Source of the DNA: Cucumis sativus
Lineage: Eukaryota > Streptophyta > Magnoliopsida > Cucurbitales > Cucurbitaceae
DNA length: 64,000 bases
Direction: 5' to 3'
Assembly: GCF_000004075.3 (NCBI RefSeq)
Contig: NC_026660.2
Location: 5,952,001-6,016,000, forward strand
Every line of letters starts with the position of its first letter. Position 1 is the first letter of the stretch. Of the stretch, positions 1 through 20,989 are shown piece after piece. The notes beneath the pieces were generated by a model. That model was not told the origin of the DNA, searched no databases, and worked only from the letters and a program-made list of their open reading frames with translations. The translations under genes and the position numbers were made by a program.

Positions 1-7386
<7,386 letters not shown>

Positions 7387-7442
7387 GCTCGAGTACGAAT
7401 CCTATCCCTTCTTTCTTCATTATGGAAGTTCCTAAAAATAAA

Positions 7443-10400
7443 GCCGTTTCAAAATCTATGTGATATTTTATAGGACCATATATGCAATGGTTTAGCTTCA
7501 CACTGAAATTTGATAATGTTCTCTATGGTTCTAAACAATGTTGGCATTTGAGTTGGGATGGTTTTAATGTCTTGAATCATTTCATTGAAAGCCTACATAG
7601 TATATATTAGTCTAGAGATCTTGGTGTGAATCCTCGAAGTTCTATGATTCTCTAAATGCTAGAAATTAGTTCCTCCATCACTTTCATTTTTTTAAGAACT
7701 TTATTCCTCACATGTGGAAAAGGGTGGGCCAAGATTATAACTACACAAGAGATATAACTATCACCAACAAACTGATATTGGATGCTTTTTCTTTTTTGGT
7801 ATATTTCAAATACATTTAAAGATGTTGGTTTGAATTTGAAACATGCCATGTGTAAAAAGTCAGCCAATTAGTTAATGACATGAGTAATGAAAGCAAAAAC
7901 ACTACAGTATAATGAAAAGGGACATAAAATAAAATAATTAAACAATACCCATTCAAAAGTATTTAAATTTTGCAACAAAATTCTTTTGTTTTGTGTTAAA
8001 TCCACTACTCTCAAATGCATGTATGTATTTCCCACACCTATGATTCATTGAAAATAAGGTTATAATTGAATAAGACACAAGTACATGAACAAAAGAAAAT
8101 GGTACTTCAACATAAAAAAAAAAAACTAACTAAATACACAAAATTTGAAATGTGTGTTTGAGAACATTTGTTGTAAAAAGTATATTAATAATAAGTACTT
8201 CAGATTTGATATAAATGACATTAAATATCTATTCTGAGAGACTTTAGGTTAGAAATACCAATCAAATTAATACAGCTAAAAAGCTTTTTTTTTGGGTGCA
8301 CAATCAATTACTTTCTCAATTTAGTGACAAACATAAAGAAAGAGTTGACTTATTATTGGAGGGTTGTTCTTTTGAAGAAATTGTTGCAATTGTTATTCCA
8401 TTCAAAGTTTTGGTTGAAGTCTACTGTTTTTCCATAAAATCAATGAGCTCTATATACTCCTTTAATCATAATAAGTAAGAAAAATAACTTACAAACATGG
8501 ACCAAATATTTTCTTTAGTACCTCTTAAATTTCATATCTATGGCTGATTTATATACATATATTTCATTTGATCGATTTAATTGGTCGTTGGAGTTGACGG
8601 TAAGAAGAGGTTATTATTGGAGGGGTCATCAAAGTAGTTGGTAAGGTTGATGACTAGGTGTTATTATGAAATGTGGTTTTCAAGAGCAGTAGTCGGAGGT
8701 GATCACTAAGTTGATATTAGTGGTGTCTTGGGGTGATAGTTCGATGATGGTTGCCAAAGTTGTTTGTTGCTAGAAATGGTTTGTTGTTGGACGTTTTGCT
8801 CGTATTCGTCGTCAAAGGTGGGCAGTGATAGTAGACAACAACCATATTGGATGACTAGTAAAAATTTTATATACAAACACTAGAAATTTCCTTTTTTTAA
8901 AAGTTTGATTTCAAGTGCTTCTCTCCTGGTCAACGTATTTCATGAACTTATATCTTTTAAAATTCAGAATAATAAACACGTACTTCATAGAAGAGAGAGA
9001 GACATCTTTTCTACTAAGGAAAAGAAAAGGTCATAATTTTGTATAAAGAAACAAACCTTTGCACAAGTTTCGAGAAATGTTAAGAGGAAGAAACAAAATT
9101 TTAAAAGGCAAAAAGCATATAAGCAATGCTTTGAATGAACGATTTTCAAAGCAATCATGCATGTGCCTTCCTCTACTTCTTCAACTTTAAAACGTAAAAT
9201 TCATTATTTAAGATTTATTGAAAGTGTAATTTTATTTCACAAACTCACTCGACTACCCTAAAATATTTAACAATTTAAAAATGCAACTTTGATTAAAAAT
9301 TTAGTCTTTTAACTTTAATCTTTGTTTTACTTTTTATAAATCTCAACTTTAGTCTTTTAAGTGTATATTTTGTTCGTGTGCAAGCTAATATTGTTTAATT
9401 AAGTATGTGTGTATGAATATCTTCTTTTTCTAGTTGACTTTATTGCCATTCATATTTTTGAAAGGAATCTATATAGTTATTAATGAAAAGTAATATCAAT
9501 TTATAGTATGAATATTTGACTTGTATTCATTAAATTTCTATTTTACCTTTGAACTTTTGTCAATCTAATTATTTACCATCTTTAATCTAATTCAACTTTT
9601 GTTTAACTAACATTAAACTTTTAATTTTTCTTAAACCCATTAATTGCTCTAAATTGAAAAAAAAAATGTTCACATTGATGAGATAGATAACAACTTTCAA
9701 AATTTTAAGTTTTTTTTTTTTTTTTTTTTTAACTATACTTTCATATATTCGAAATTCCGTCTTTCAAATGTTATCTCGATTTGTTGGTAAGCATCGCGGA
9801 CATGTAATCAAATTTTTTAAACATATTTAACGTTCTTTTTTCTTAAAAATTAACCTTTTAAACTTATCATTTAAAATTCGAGAAAAATGTTATATTTTCC
9901 TTATAAAATTGGTGTCTGATTATCAATTAAAATCCAACAAAAAGTGAAAATGTGAATGAGAAATTTTGACATTTTGAAAATTTAATATGATATGGTCCAA
10001 ACTTTGAAGCAAATAAATAAATAAATTAATTAAATTCGTTGCTTTGTTGATGACTTGTGAAATAAGAAACGATTACGGTAGTTTTGGAAGCAGCGAATTC
10101 CCACCTGGAGACGCGGAGATCGAACGGCCAATATCGAACCGTAACGGCCGCGCGAAAATCCAACGGCAGAAAAGTAGAGAAAGTGGTAGCACGTAGGCCC
10201 AGAACTTCCGACAGGTAGAACTTAGAGTTTTTCACCAAAACGACACGTCGGTTTTCCCTCACAATCCCCTAAAACGTAAAATCCTTCTACTTATTGGAAG
10301 TTAACACTGTTTGTTTGTTTCCCTTTTTGACCTCAGGATCTAAAAATTATACAAAAATCATTTAATTAATTAATTATTCATTTCTCCATTATTATTTCTC

Positions 10401-11090
10401 ATACTCTTTATGTTTTTCTTTTCTTTTCTGTTTTTCATACTAAATTATTCAAAATTATTTTCCATCATTATTTCTCTTTTTCTTTAATTTTTTTTTTTGA
10501 AGTCATTATTTCTCATTTATTGTCCCTATTTTATCATTTAATATGTCAAATAGTAAAATTCTAACAAAATTAGTGATAAAATGATATAAAATTTGTCAAA
10601 TTCTTAAATTTATAAAAGTATAGCTCAACCAACATAAATTTTGTATTATTATTTTTCGTCACTTACAACGAGAGTAATTTTTTTTAGCTACTAAAATTAT
10701 AATTTAAATCTAAATTTAATTTTTCAATCTTAAAGGTTTATATATATTTTGATTCATAAATTTTATAAATTTTAATTTTTAGTACTGTGATTAGTCCAAT
10801 TCATACATTTTAAAAGTTTTAAATTGTAGTACCGTGACATAAATAATAGTCTTGTAATATGATATTTTATTATATTTATAAATATTTTTAAAGAAATTAT
10901 TTATTTAATTTTTTTTGTCCAAATCTGACAAAAATAGTATGAAAATTTAATTATATTTATAAGAACCTGAAATTGATGCTTACAACTTAAATTAGTTTTG
11001 ATTATGAAAAATAATTAAAATATTAATGGGAGAATTCCAATAAGAAAAAGAAAATGTTTAAGGAACCTGAAGGTGCGGTCTCTCTCTTAA
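7443..11090. other. Intergenic region between GSNOR and the DENN gene
   Basis: No gene seen. The sequence is A+T-rich with long T runs (for example about 9711-9731). Two compositional islands stand out. A G+T-rich stretch at about 8585-8860 repeats TTGGTAAG/GTTGATGA-like phrases and is probably an old repeat. A G+C-rich stretch at 10080-10265 is described separately. Confidence 0.6.
10080..10265. promoter_or_regulatory. G+C-rich island with ACGT motifs, distal to the DENN gene
   Basis: About 185 bp with many CpG and ACGT-containing words (GACACGTCGG, GCACGTAGGCCC, ACGGCCGCGC) in otherwise A+T-rich sequence. ACGT cores and GGCCC words are frequent in plant proximal promoters. It lies about 0.9 kb upstream of the likely DENN 5' leader, so it could be a distal promoter element or the start of an unseen transcript. 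A 78-codon minus-strand reading frame across it resembles nothing I know and I do not call it. Confidence 0.3.
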
Positions 11091-11190
11091 ACATAAAACT
11101 CTCTCTGTTTCCTATTTTTGCTGAATTTCATTTTCCATCTCTCAGCACTAACTTCCTAACTTAACATTCATCCATTCATCCATTCACCAG

Positions 11191-11456
11191 GTGATTCTGC
11201 CATTCCCACCATTTTTTTTTGTCTTCCATGATTTGTCTTCCTTTTGTTTCTCTGCATTTTCTTTCCCATTTCTATGTTTCTTCCTTTGTCATGTTATCCT
11301 TCATCGTTTTCACTTCTGCAAATGAACCTGATTTATAAAATGCTTGATTTGCTTCTCTCATTATATTCCACCCCCTTTAGCCTCTTGTATGTGTTTTCTT
11401 CCCCCCCTTAACAACTTCTGTATTCTGTTCTCTGTTTTTGTTCATTTTGGTAACAG
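11191..11456 (+). other. Probable 5'-UTR intron of the DENN gene
   Basis: Donor CACCAG|GTGATT and acceptor TAACAG|GGGATT lie between a pyrimidine-rich leader (about 11090-11190) and the coding exon. The leader downstream holds several short upstream ORFs. Confidence 0.45.
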
Positions 11457-11706
11457 GGGATTCGTGGGTTTTCTGCATGGAAGCATTCACGTGATGAGGT
11501 AGTAAGGATGGATTTTTGGGAATGTTCCAGCTTATTTACGAAATGGGGTTTGGTTAAATAGATGGATAAATGTGTTGGAGTGTGAAATTTGGGGGGTTCT
11601 TTGTTTTTTCTTTGAATGTGGGTATATTGTTTTATTTGGGCACATCTCTGAAATCAGTTAAAGATTGAGAATGTGATAATGGAGAAAGGTGTTAAATGAT
11701 GATAAA

Positions 11707-11744
11707 ATGGTGCAATGAGCGTAAAAGATGAATTGATTGTTTGA
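11707..11744 (+). promoter_or_regulatory. Upstream ORFs immediately before the DENN start codon
   Basis: Two short overlapping ORFs: 11707-11718 (3 codons plus stop) and 11715-11744 (9 codons plus stop). The second ends 2 nt before the main ATG at 11747. Such spacing can reduce initiation or allow close re-initiation, but function is inferred only. Confidence 0.45.
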
Positions 11745-11746
11745 GA

Positions 11747-14700
11747 ATGGATATTAATGAAAATGATGAATTGGTGGACGAGCGGCCTCCGTCGCCAATC
11801 TGGGTGTTGCAACAATTCTCGGAGGAGGCGTTTAGGGTGGCCGGTGAAGCTCTAAATAGCGTCTATCATGGGGGAACCGGGCTACAGGAAATGGGGATGG
11901 GACATCGACGTGCTCGTAGTGAAGTTCTTAGTGCCAAACATAAAAGATCCAACAGTTTCCAGAGGTTGAAATCCCATGTGCAGAAAGCTTGGGGATGGGG
12001 AAGAGACGCGCGGGATGATGATTATGCCTTCTATCGTTTCGATCCTGAGATATTAGCAAACCAAAAACGTCAGTGGTATCAGTTTCACTCCAAATCTCTG
12101 GTATCTAATTGATTCCATATTTCTATATTTTTTCTACAACTTGGTCTTTTTCCAGGTTTCGAAATAAAAGTTGTTTGTTTTTTTTTTTTTAAAAAAAAAA
12201 ACAGAAAAAGAGATTATGTTTCTGAATGCACGTTTTGTATACGAGGTTTTATTGGCCTCTGGATGATGTTATATTATACTGATGCAATACCCTGCCTTTT
12301 TTCAATGCTCTCAATTATTTTCTATTTTCACATGGTTTGTATTAGTTAGACGTGAAGAATCATTGGAATTACTGGCTGTTCTGCTTACAAATATACATGA
12401 TAGTCATCATCCACTGTACTCTTATGGAATTTCCTATACAAATATGATTAGTTTGGATTAGATTTAAGTTGGGTGTTTAACAAAAAATTATCCAGAGGAG
12501 GGTGGCACGATGTGACAGCTTTGCACCATTGGATATATTAGAGAAAAATTGTGAGAGTTTCTCAAATTTAGGAGACATGTATATTTTTTAAAACACATCT
12601 AAGTGTTATTACGAAGCAACTACATTGTGGTAGTCTCAATGAATCATATTTTCGCATTTGATGTTGTTACAATTAAGTAGAACAATTCTTTTTGAAACGG
12701 ATATGGATCTCTCTAGTGTCTGCTAATTGCTTTGTCTTTTTAATTTCAATGAGCTCAGCTGAGCAGGTTTTGTTAAGCTAAATATATCTACCATAGTTAG
12801 AACAGAAGGAAAAGATTTGATACATTGAATTTTAATATATTCATATTTTATAGGACCATGTGTACGAGGAGCCCACCTCTCTCTTTGAACATTTCATTAT
12901 TGCTGGGCTCCATCCAGATACTAACCTTGAAGCTGTGGAGGATGCATTTGCTAAAAGGAAAAAATGGGAGTTGCAAAGGAAAAATTCTGAGATAGATATC
13001 AGAATGGTAGAGCATAGAGGGCCAACAGTTCCCCTGTTGGAACCTCAGGTTAGCTCTTTATTTGGATTAGTAGTTTGTTAGAACTCTTCTATTTGTATTG
13101 TAGAATGATCCAGTATGTAGTGAGTTAATTCTCTGTGCCTTTGTTATATCTATGAAGGATAGATATTTGAGATGCTCCATTTTTGTTTTGTTTATGTCTA
13201 CTGAAAGTTTAGTTTGCTTAAGAAATTTACTTGCATAGAATTTGGGATGAAGGTCTTGCAGACTGATATTGGTCCCCATATCTAGAGGATACATTGTTTC
13301 ATGTTTATTTTTGGCATCTTGCTACAGCAATGCAGTTGATAAGTACTTGCTTCGACAAGTTAGTCAGCTATTGCGTTCCTGCATTTTTTGTTTATATATT
13401 AATGAAATTGCGGTTGTACTTGCTTCGACAGATACTTTTTAAGTATCCACCTGGGAAGAGGCTGCCTATGCGTATGAAGGATTTGTCTGCATTTTGTTTT
13501 CCTGCAGGTGTTAAGGTGAGCTATTATCCATCAGCCATGATGTGTTAAGGAAGGTTAGGCTGGTTAACTATTATTCATTATATGTTGATCACCGTTAGAC
13601 TAAACCAGGTGAAGTATATTTGAAAGTGTCAAGTTTTCCTCTCTATCACCAACATGCTCTTTGTCATTTATATGTTGATCAATGTTTGAATATGAAATAA
13701 GCTGTTTGTTTACCAATCAATTGTTAAATGCAAATGAACTATTGTTTTCCTGTGTTGCAGATGTGAGTTATAACAATTTTTTCTTTGGGGATTTACACCA
13801 TTGGTGAAAATTGAAATTCTTGAATGGGAAATAGTATTTGATGACAATTATTTATTAAAGTAAATTAATACTTTCTTTAAGCTATCATCTTTCTCACAGT
13901 TTATTTTTTGGATTATTGTGCATTAGTAAGTAGTTTACAAATGGTGCTTTTAACTTCCCAATGACATCACCTTATGAATCATTATGGCCTTAGATGTTTA
14001 CTATTGACTTGGTTGTTTTAGTTCGTTCTATTTTCAGGTTATGTATCTTTATCAGTATAACGTAATTTCACACACTGACTCTCATAATGCAGGCTCAATT
14101 GTTGGAGAGGACTCCATCACTCAGTGATCTGAATGAAATTGTCTATGGTCAGGTATCTGGTACCAGTATTAATATATTTTGTGGCGATTACTTGATCCAG
14201 TTTTTCTCTTTGATTCTAGTCAAGATTTATCTTCTGAACAGGGGCTTATATTTGTAAGATATCTGTCGATGATATATAATTAAATTTTCCTTCAACCACC
14301 AGCTTAAGCTTTTGGGCGAATTGGTGGTTTAATAATATCAACACTAAGAAAAGGGAAACCAATTTTACTTTCATACCTTTACCGTAGATGGGTGATGTTT
14401 TAACAGTTGACTGGGTCCTTTGGGATGGATGAAAAATTTTAAACCATCTTCTGCATCTTTTCCATATAAGGCAGCATACGTTAATATATATTTTGACCTT
14501 TATCATTTTGCTCCGTGTATCTTGTTCTGGCTTTTGGATCTTTTGATACAAAATTTCATTGTAACAAGTTGTATGAACGCCGGAACAATTTCATTCTCCC
14601 TTCCATATTGTAGACATTTTTTTATAAATTTTTTTTGCATTTGGTTGTATTTATTTTTGACGATTAGAGTTTTTGACGACATAAGAAATAGTAATGTCTG

Positions 14701-17700
14701 TAGCCTGCCCAAGTGAATCAACCCATTTAATAAATGTGTGTTTCTGGCTTATGTTCAAGTGGGTCATATATTTAACTTTTTTGAGCCATTCAGATCCACA
14801 CTCAAACACATATGCTAACGGAACCGTTTTTAAAATTCATGATTACAGGGTTATTTATTATAAAGTCCCTTGTGGTTGCAATGATCCGAGTTTTCTTTGC
14901 TTGTAGCTCTTAGCAGTAGTAGAGCATGTTTTACTATAAAAAGACAGAAAGAAAGAAAAAAAGTTGGAAATTGGAAGGATGAATGTGCTAGACTGTTGCC
15001 ACCCTTGAAATTTGGAAATTATTTTACCGTTGATTCAGGGAGGAAATAGAAAGTCTGTCGGCAACGTTTATTTTATTTTATTTTATTTTTATTTTCTAAG
15101 TTGAGGCTGTTTTATCTTCTTTTGATCAGTAATGTATCATACTTTATTTATTGGTAAGCTGTTAATTTATTTCTTAGTTGCCAAAAACGAAATGATGCTA
15201 GTATCTTCTATGAATACAGGCACACTTGAAAAGAGATGATTTGGCATTTATTTTTTCCCTTAAGGTAAATTTTGTGATTGCTTCTTCAGCTCTTGTTGTT
15301 ACCAGATATGCATCTAAGTCAACCCATGGATGTTTTATTTTAGAATTTTCTTTGATGTTCTTGACTTTTAATCAAGGCCGCTAGGCATGAGTAATACAAG
15401 ATTCACACACTTTTTTATTTATGGTCAACGAGTTTGCAAGTCTATGATAAGAAGTATAGTAGAGAGTTACTGTTTGGAAGTTTCTTTTATCTTTTTACTC
15501 ACTTCCACATGTTTAGTTTGTAGAATAGATTGAATGGTCGCTGAAGCTACTTTGTTTTCCTTCAGGTTGCCAACAATTCGACTCTTTATGGTGTATGCTT
15601 ACACGTGCAAGAAATTGTTCAGAGGCCACCTGGTCTCCTAGGAATCTCAACTTCTCTTTCTCATTCTCCTGGACTAAGCAGCCGTTTTTTGGTTTCTGCA
15701 CCTCGCTGCTATTGTCTGTTAACAAGAGTACCGTTCTTTGAGTTACACTTTGAGATGTTGAACAGGTTTTTTTTTTCTCTTAGCTACACTCAGATTTGTG
15801 AAAGAACGATCCTTTTGGAATCTAAATAACTCAACCTTTTTTGTTATGGTCTGCAGCATTATAGCCCAGGAGCGTTTAAATCGAGTAACTCAGTTTATCA
15901 GTGAAATTTCTCTCACTGATTCTGTGCCATCAGGGCCAAGGTCGAATCAAAATGAGAATGTTGATTCTCGTGAAAGGAAGTCCTCCGGTGATTGGATGAC
16001 GTCAGCAATACCTATTCACAGTGCAGTTGCCATTACTGCTGCTGCTGCAGGAATTATTTCTGATGATGAGATCTTAACCTCTTCAGTAAAGATGGTGGAA
16101 CCTCAATCTCCTGAAAGTTGTACAGCCAGTGATGCTTCAGAATTGAGTCAGGTAAGGAAAATCAAAATGATTGATTAAGATTTCCTTTACGATGTTTTGA
16201 GCCCGAGAAAATTCTCATTGTACCGGTGTAGAATTATTGCAAGAACACTTTTAAGAGATCTCAATTAACATTAGATGTCATGTGTGTTCCTTTTGTATTT
16301 ATCATTTGGTGATTCCTGAGGCTATAACTGTTTTCAATTTTTTGACAAGCTGGAAAGAACTAATGGAAGTTGCGAGAGTGCTCACCTCTGGTCTGAGATG
16401 TCTTTCTCATCAAGGCATCACATGTTAGAGCGCATAGGGAGTTCTGAATCCCTATTCAGGTGGTGGATTTACCCTGATATCTAATATGCTTATATATTGT
16501 TAATGCAATATACCTTTTGCCCAGTACCAATTTCAGTGATATCAAATCATATGGCAGTCCAGCTAGATGTATGCTTTCAGAAGATGAGGATGATGATCTT
16601 TTTCCAAACTCCGAAAAGGAATTCGGTGATGACTTGATAATGGAATGGGCTAGGGTTAGTTAATTTTGATTGCTAATTTTCCTTCAATAACTAATTCCTT
16701 TCTATTTCATCTTTGATCTTTTCATTGGCTTAATGGTTTTATTATGATAGGAGAATAAGTACGATGTACTGCAAATAGTCTGCGGTTATCATTCTCTTCC
16801 TGTTCCTGAAAGGGGATGCGAGTTATTATTCCAACCTCTAGAACATTTGCAATCTATTGAATATAAAAGACCTGCCATTGCATCACTTGGATTTTGTGAA
16901 AGTTATCTAGACTTATTGAACCCCGTTGAGGTATTTCTCTTGTTCGTCATAATTTTTAGGGCGTGTTTCATGTCACTTTAAGGAGTGATTATATTTGATA
17001 GGTCCAAGCAAAGTTGGCTACAGCTGAAGAAACTCTTGCTCTGTCAATATGGACAACGGCCACTTTATGCCGAGCTCTCTCTCTTGAATCTGTGAGCACA
17101 ATGCTTTTCACTTGATTCTGCAGGTTCAAAAAATTTGCTATTCTATTAGTTTCAGAATGAATTCAACTTCCTTGCAGATTCTGTTAATTCAATTCACTTG
17201 CTCAAGTAGATGGTTATTTTGTCGGTTTATATTGTTTCCTTATCATTTTCCCTGCTCATAAAATGCTTCGTCGTTACTTCATTTCTTTTTTATATGATAT
17301 GAGTTTTACTTGCAATATTTATTTCTCATAAATCTCTGTTTCTCTATTTGGAACTACTTGAGGCAATAGAGAGATCCACAGCTTCTTGACAGCCAAAAAT
17401 AAAATAGAATAGAAAAACTGAAGTGCTTCTCAATTTTGGTTGAAGTATGCTTGCAAGTTTTTTTTTTCTTTTCCCCCCTCTATATCAGGTAGGTATAATA
17501 AGCAATTGATACCATACTTTAGTAGTGAATGCAGGAAAGACTTATTACATTGTCTTTTCAGGTTTTGCAATTGGTTGCAGGGATTTTGCTAGAAAAACAA
17601 GTGATAGTAGTGTGTCCAAACCTGGTAATTTGTCCTATTTTTTGATTCACTTATAATCTCGTGCTTAGTTTTTTTGTATCTAACTCTACATTATTCCGAC

Positions 17701-20700
17701 CACTTTGAACTTTTTTATTTGATTTGATTTTCATTGAGTATAACAATTAATGCAGGGTCTGCTTTCAGCTACAGTGCTATCCCTTGTTCCTTTGATTTGT
17801 CCTTTCCAATGGCAAAGTTTATTTCTTCCAGTGAGTTCATTGGTCAATTTCAATTTTTATTCATTTGTGAACCACCTTATTAACATTCATAATAACAACC
17901 ATGTGCATTTTTTCCAAATCAGAGATTTTTATATGGTTATGGAAATGGCCTAACCATTTCACCTTGTATTAAAAGAATTGATTCTTTTTTTTTAACTTAT
18001 TTGAGATGAAAGTCTTTTGACTGGCAAGTCCATTCATTCTACTTCTTGTAGGCAAAAGTAAATTGAAACAGTTAATGCCATCCTCTGTTTGTATCAGTAA
18101 GCCTAGGCAAACACAAACGCACTCAAGGGTTAGAAGTGAAGTGCATGTGGCATGTGCTCCTTTTTTTTTAACACTAAAAAATATTCTTACGAGTATAATT
18201 TCTCCCAACTCTCTTTAAAAGCTCTAGTCTCAGAATTTTCATTATTTTATTAATGTCAATACTCTCTTCTTCGATATATTAAAAAAAATTTGCTTAAGCC
18301 TTCGAGAGTTATTGTGCTTTAGTTGACTCGGATTTTTAAAAACATTACTTTCTGAAACAAAAGATTAACAGTTATGTTTGCTTCTCCATAGGACACAGTG
18401 GTTATTTCTGGAAAGCATATTCCAAAGTAATTGATACTCGTCTTTCTTATACATTCTATTTAATAGTTCACCTTCATAGTGCTAGTTCTAAAATTCATAA
18501 ACAGGGGCATGGATAGTATTTTAAGAGAAGCTTCACTGTTCTTGCAATTTTCTAAGAGGACTGGAGTACTTGTTTAGTATTTTATTATGTCGTCTTGATT
18601 GAAATGGAAATCTAGAATTTCTATGGGTTATGCTCATCCTGAAACTTTTCAGGTTCTTCCAGGAAGAATGTATGATCTCCTTGATGCCCCCGTTCCCTTT
18701 ATTGTGAGTGATCGATTTTTTTTTATCTAAATTCTTGCGCACATCTAACTTCAAACATTTTTAAGGGCTTCCTATTTCTAGCTGATTATAGGCAGTCTAT
18801 TTTGAAAACAATGGAATGTTATATTTCAAACCAAAATGTCACCTTGATACAACAAACCGTATGTTTAAAGATCTTTCAATGGAATAACAACATGCAATTC
18901 TCTTATTAGTACTTTTCATTGAGGAAGTATTGTTTCCTGTGCCCATGATCGTGAAATAGAAAGTTCATTGATATAGAAGTTTGAGCAAATTGGTCAAGTT
19001 TTGTTAATAAATCCAAATTGTTTCTTAATGATTTCCCCTTTCGATAATTTTCCAGGTCGGTACACTAAATAGACCAACTGATGTAAAGATGAAGATGTCT
19101 AATCTAGTTGTTGTTGATATACTTAAGGATCAGGTTAGCTGGAAATTTGCTTATCTTTTTGTTTTTCCACTGTGTTTATGTATCAATCAGGTTTCAAAAA
19201 CCATTCTTGTTCTGTCTTTATTTTCTTTCCCTTTTTTAATAATACAAAAGAGGCCATACTACATTGACCCAACTGAGATGGTCCCAAAATTATGCTAACA
19301 AGCTCAGCTTGTTAAACCCTAAAACCAAAGGAAACTTACAAAATATGATAGTGGTAGATGCCCTGGATGGTAAGAACCGTTAACCTTTACAATTTATTTG
19401 AGCATGGTTACTGAAAACTGTTTAAAAAATGCAGAAAACTGGTTCCTGAATAGATTTTCAAACAATCCTTGTTTGTTTGGTTTCCGACGTTTTACCAGCA
19501 AATATAAAGTTTTCCGTTTTAGTTTGTTTCCCTACTCCTTCAAGATTATAGCATTGTTGGCATTCAATTCTCTGCTTCTTCAGGTGAAAACATGTAGCTT
19601 ACCAACACTTCCACGATACAGAGAGCTAGCCTCCAAACTAGGCCCCATCCACGCTAAATTGGCTAGCAAGAGTTCAATAGCCAAAAAGCATCCTGTATAT
19701 AGGTGCATTGAATCCCAGGTTATTATGGATTGTTGCATTCTAGCAAACTTGGCAATTTATTTTTCTTCTAGCCCCCATGCTTTCTGCTTCTACTCAACAC
19801 TTAAGATATAACATCGATTTGCAGACTGAATGTGCCGCCCAGTTTTTGAATGTCATGAGGCAATACATGGAGTCATTGTGTTCAAATCTTAGATCTCATA
19901 CAATTACTAGTGTCCAATCAAATAACGACAGGGTCAGCAAATCTACATTCTGTTTTACTTCCCATATCGAATGTCCCATAACTAACCAGTCTCTAACCTG
20001 AATGATAACTATGAAACTTAGCTCTTTATGTTTATGATTTCAGGTTTCATTACTTCTTAAAGATAGCTTTATTGATTCCTTTTCTATTAAGGACCGACCA
20101 TTTGTTAAGGTGATTTCCAATTCTGAGCTTGATTTCTTAGTCACTTATATGATATACTTTTAGCTGAATCATATGTGCATCATATTTTTGCTTCTAAAAA
20201 GTGCCTGGTAACATTATCATTTAAATTACTTCTTGGTCAAACAGCTGGCCCAGAAAAGGTTCACTTTTTATTTGTGCTAATTAAAGAAATCCAACTTGAA
20301 TCAAAATGGGTGCCTCTATATTGATTGCTCTTTGGCACGATAGATCTGTGCTTTGATGATCATTGTTCCTGTTAATTCTTTATGAACTCTACTTTACTGG
20401 GAGCTAACAATGTTCATTGAGATCTGCTTCATTTTTTATTTTCTATTCTGAAATGAGTTGCACTGGACAACTATAATCCAGTCCTCAAAACCAAGGTAAA
20501 AAAAACATTAGTCTATTTAAGATTTGTTTGATATTTGAAGCCAAGGAATTGAAAATGTGGTATTCTGTGACAATGATCTGATGATTTGGTTGGTGAACTT
20601 TGCAGCTATTAGTAGACACACAGCTGTTCAGTGTTCTTTCGGATTCTCGATTAGCGAGCTTCGAAAATGGGTTCTGTGAAGTAAATGTTTCAACAACTCC

Positions 20701-20746
20701 AATGGCAGAACTAGAAGTACACAAGCTGCAGATGAAGAAACCCTGA
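11747..20746 (+). CDS. DENN (AEX-3) domain-containing protein
   Basis: Member of the plant DENN family; DENN modules are Rab GTPase exchange factors, so a membrane-traffic role is inferred. There are 19 coding exons: 11747-12100, 12854-13048, 13432-13515, 14093-14152, 15220-15264, 15566-15765, 15857-16151, 16350-16459, 16525-16654, 16751-16930, 17002-17091, 17562-17624, 17756-17830, 18653-18703, 19056-19133, 19584-19718, 19825-19932, 20044-20109, 20606-20746. They total 2460 nt, giving 819 aa. uDENN signature: VANNSTLYGVCLHVQE and a CYCLLTRVPFFELH stretch. cDENN: LQLVAGILLEKQVIVVCPNL, then LICPFQWQSLFLP and VLPGRMYDLLDAPVPFIVG. dDENN helices follow at the C-terminus. The exon 9 acceptor is uncertain: 16525 is chosen for its pyrimidine tract, while 16537 and 16558 also keep frame. 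The start at 11747 is the first ATG of the long frame, just after an upstream ORF. AATAAA lies at 20937-20942. Confidence 0.9.
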
Positions 20747-20989
20747 GGGGTTTTGATTTAGAGCCAAATATTAATGAGGATAACTATAACTACTGATTCC
20801 TGAAGTGTTTTTAGGCAAATCAGTTTTGTAACATAACGTTAATAGTAACATTGAAAAATATCCCAAGTTTTTTAGTGAGGATATACATATGTAAGGATGT
20901 GAAAATTCATGTAAATGTTGGTTACTTCAATTCAACAATAAACAAGTTGATTGATGCAGATACTGATTGTTGTATAATAAACAAGCAAA

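Noticed and set aside
10026..10262. 78-codon minus-strand frame over the G+C-rich island
   Set aside because: The translation shows no recognisable motif, and the open frame is explained by the locally low stop-codon density of G+C-rich DNA.
18391..18426. Possible extra DENN exon (encoding DTVVISGKHIPK) between 17830 and 18653
   Set aside because: The family sequence runs directly from PFQWQSLFLP to VLPGRMYDLLDAPVPF, so inserting it would break the conserved cDENN core. No good donor follows.
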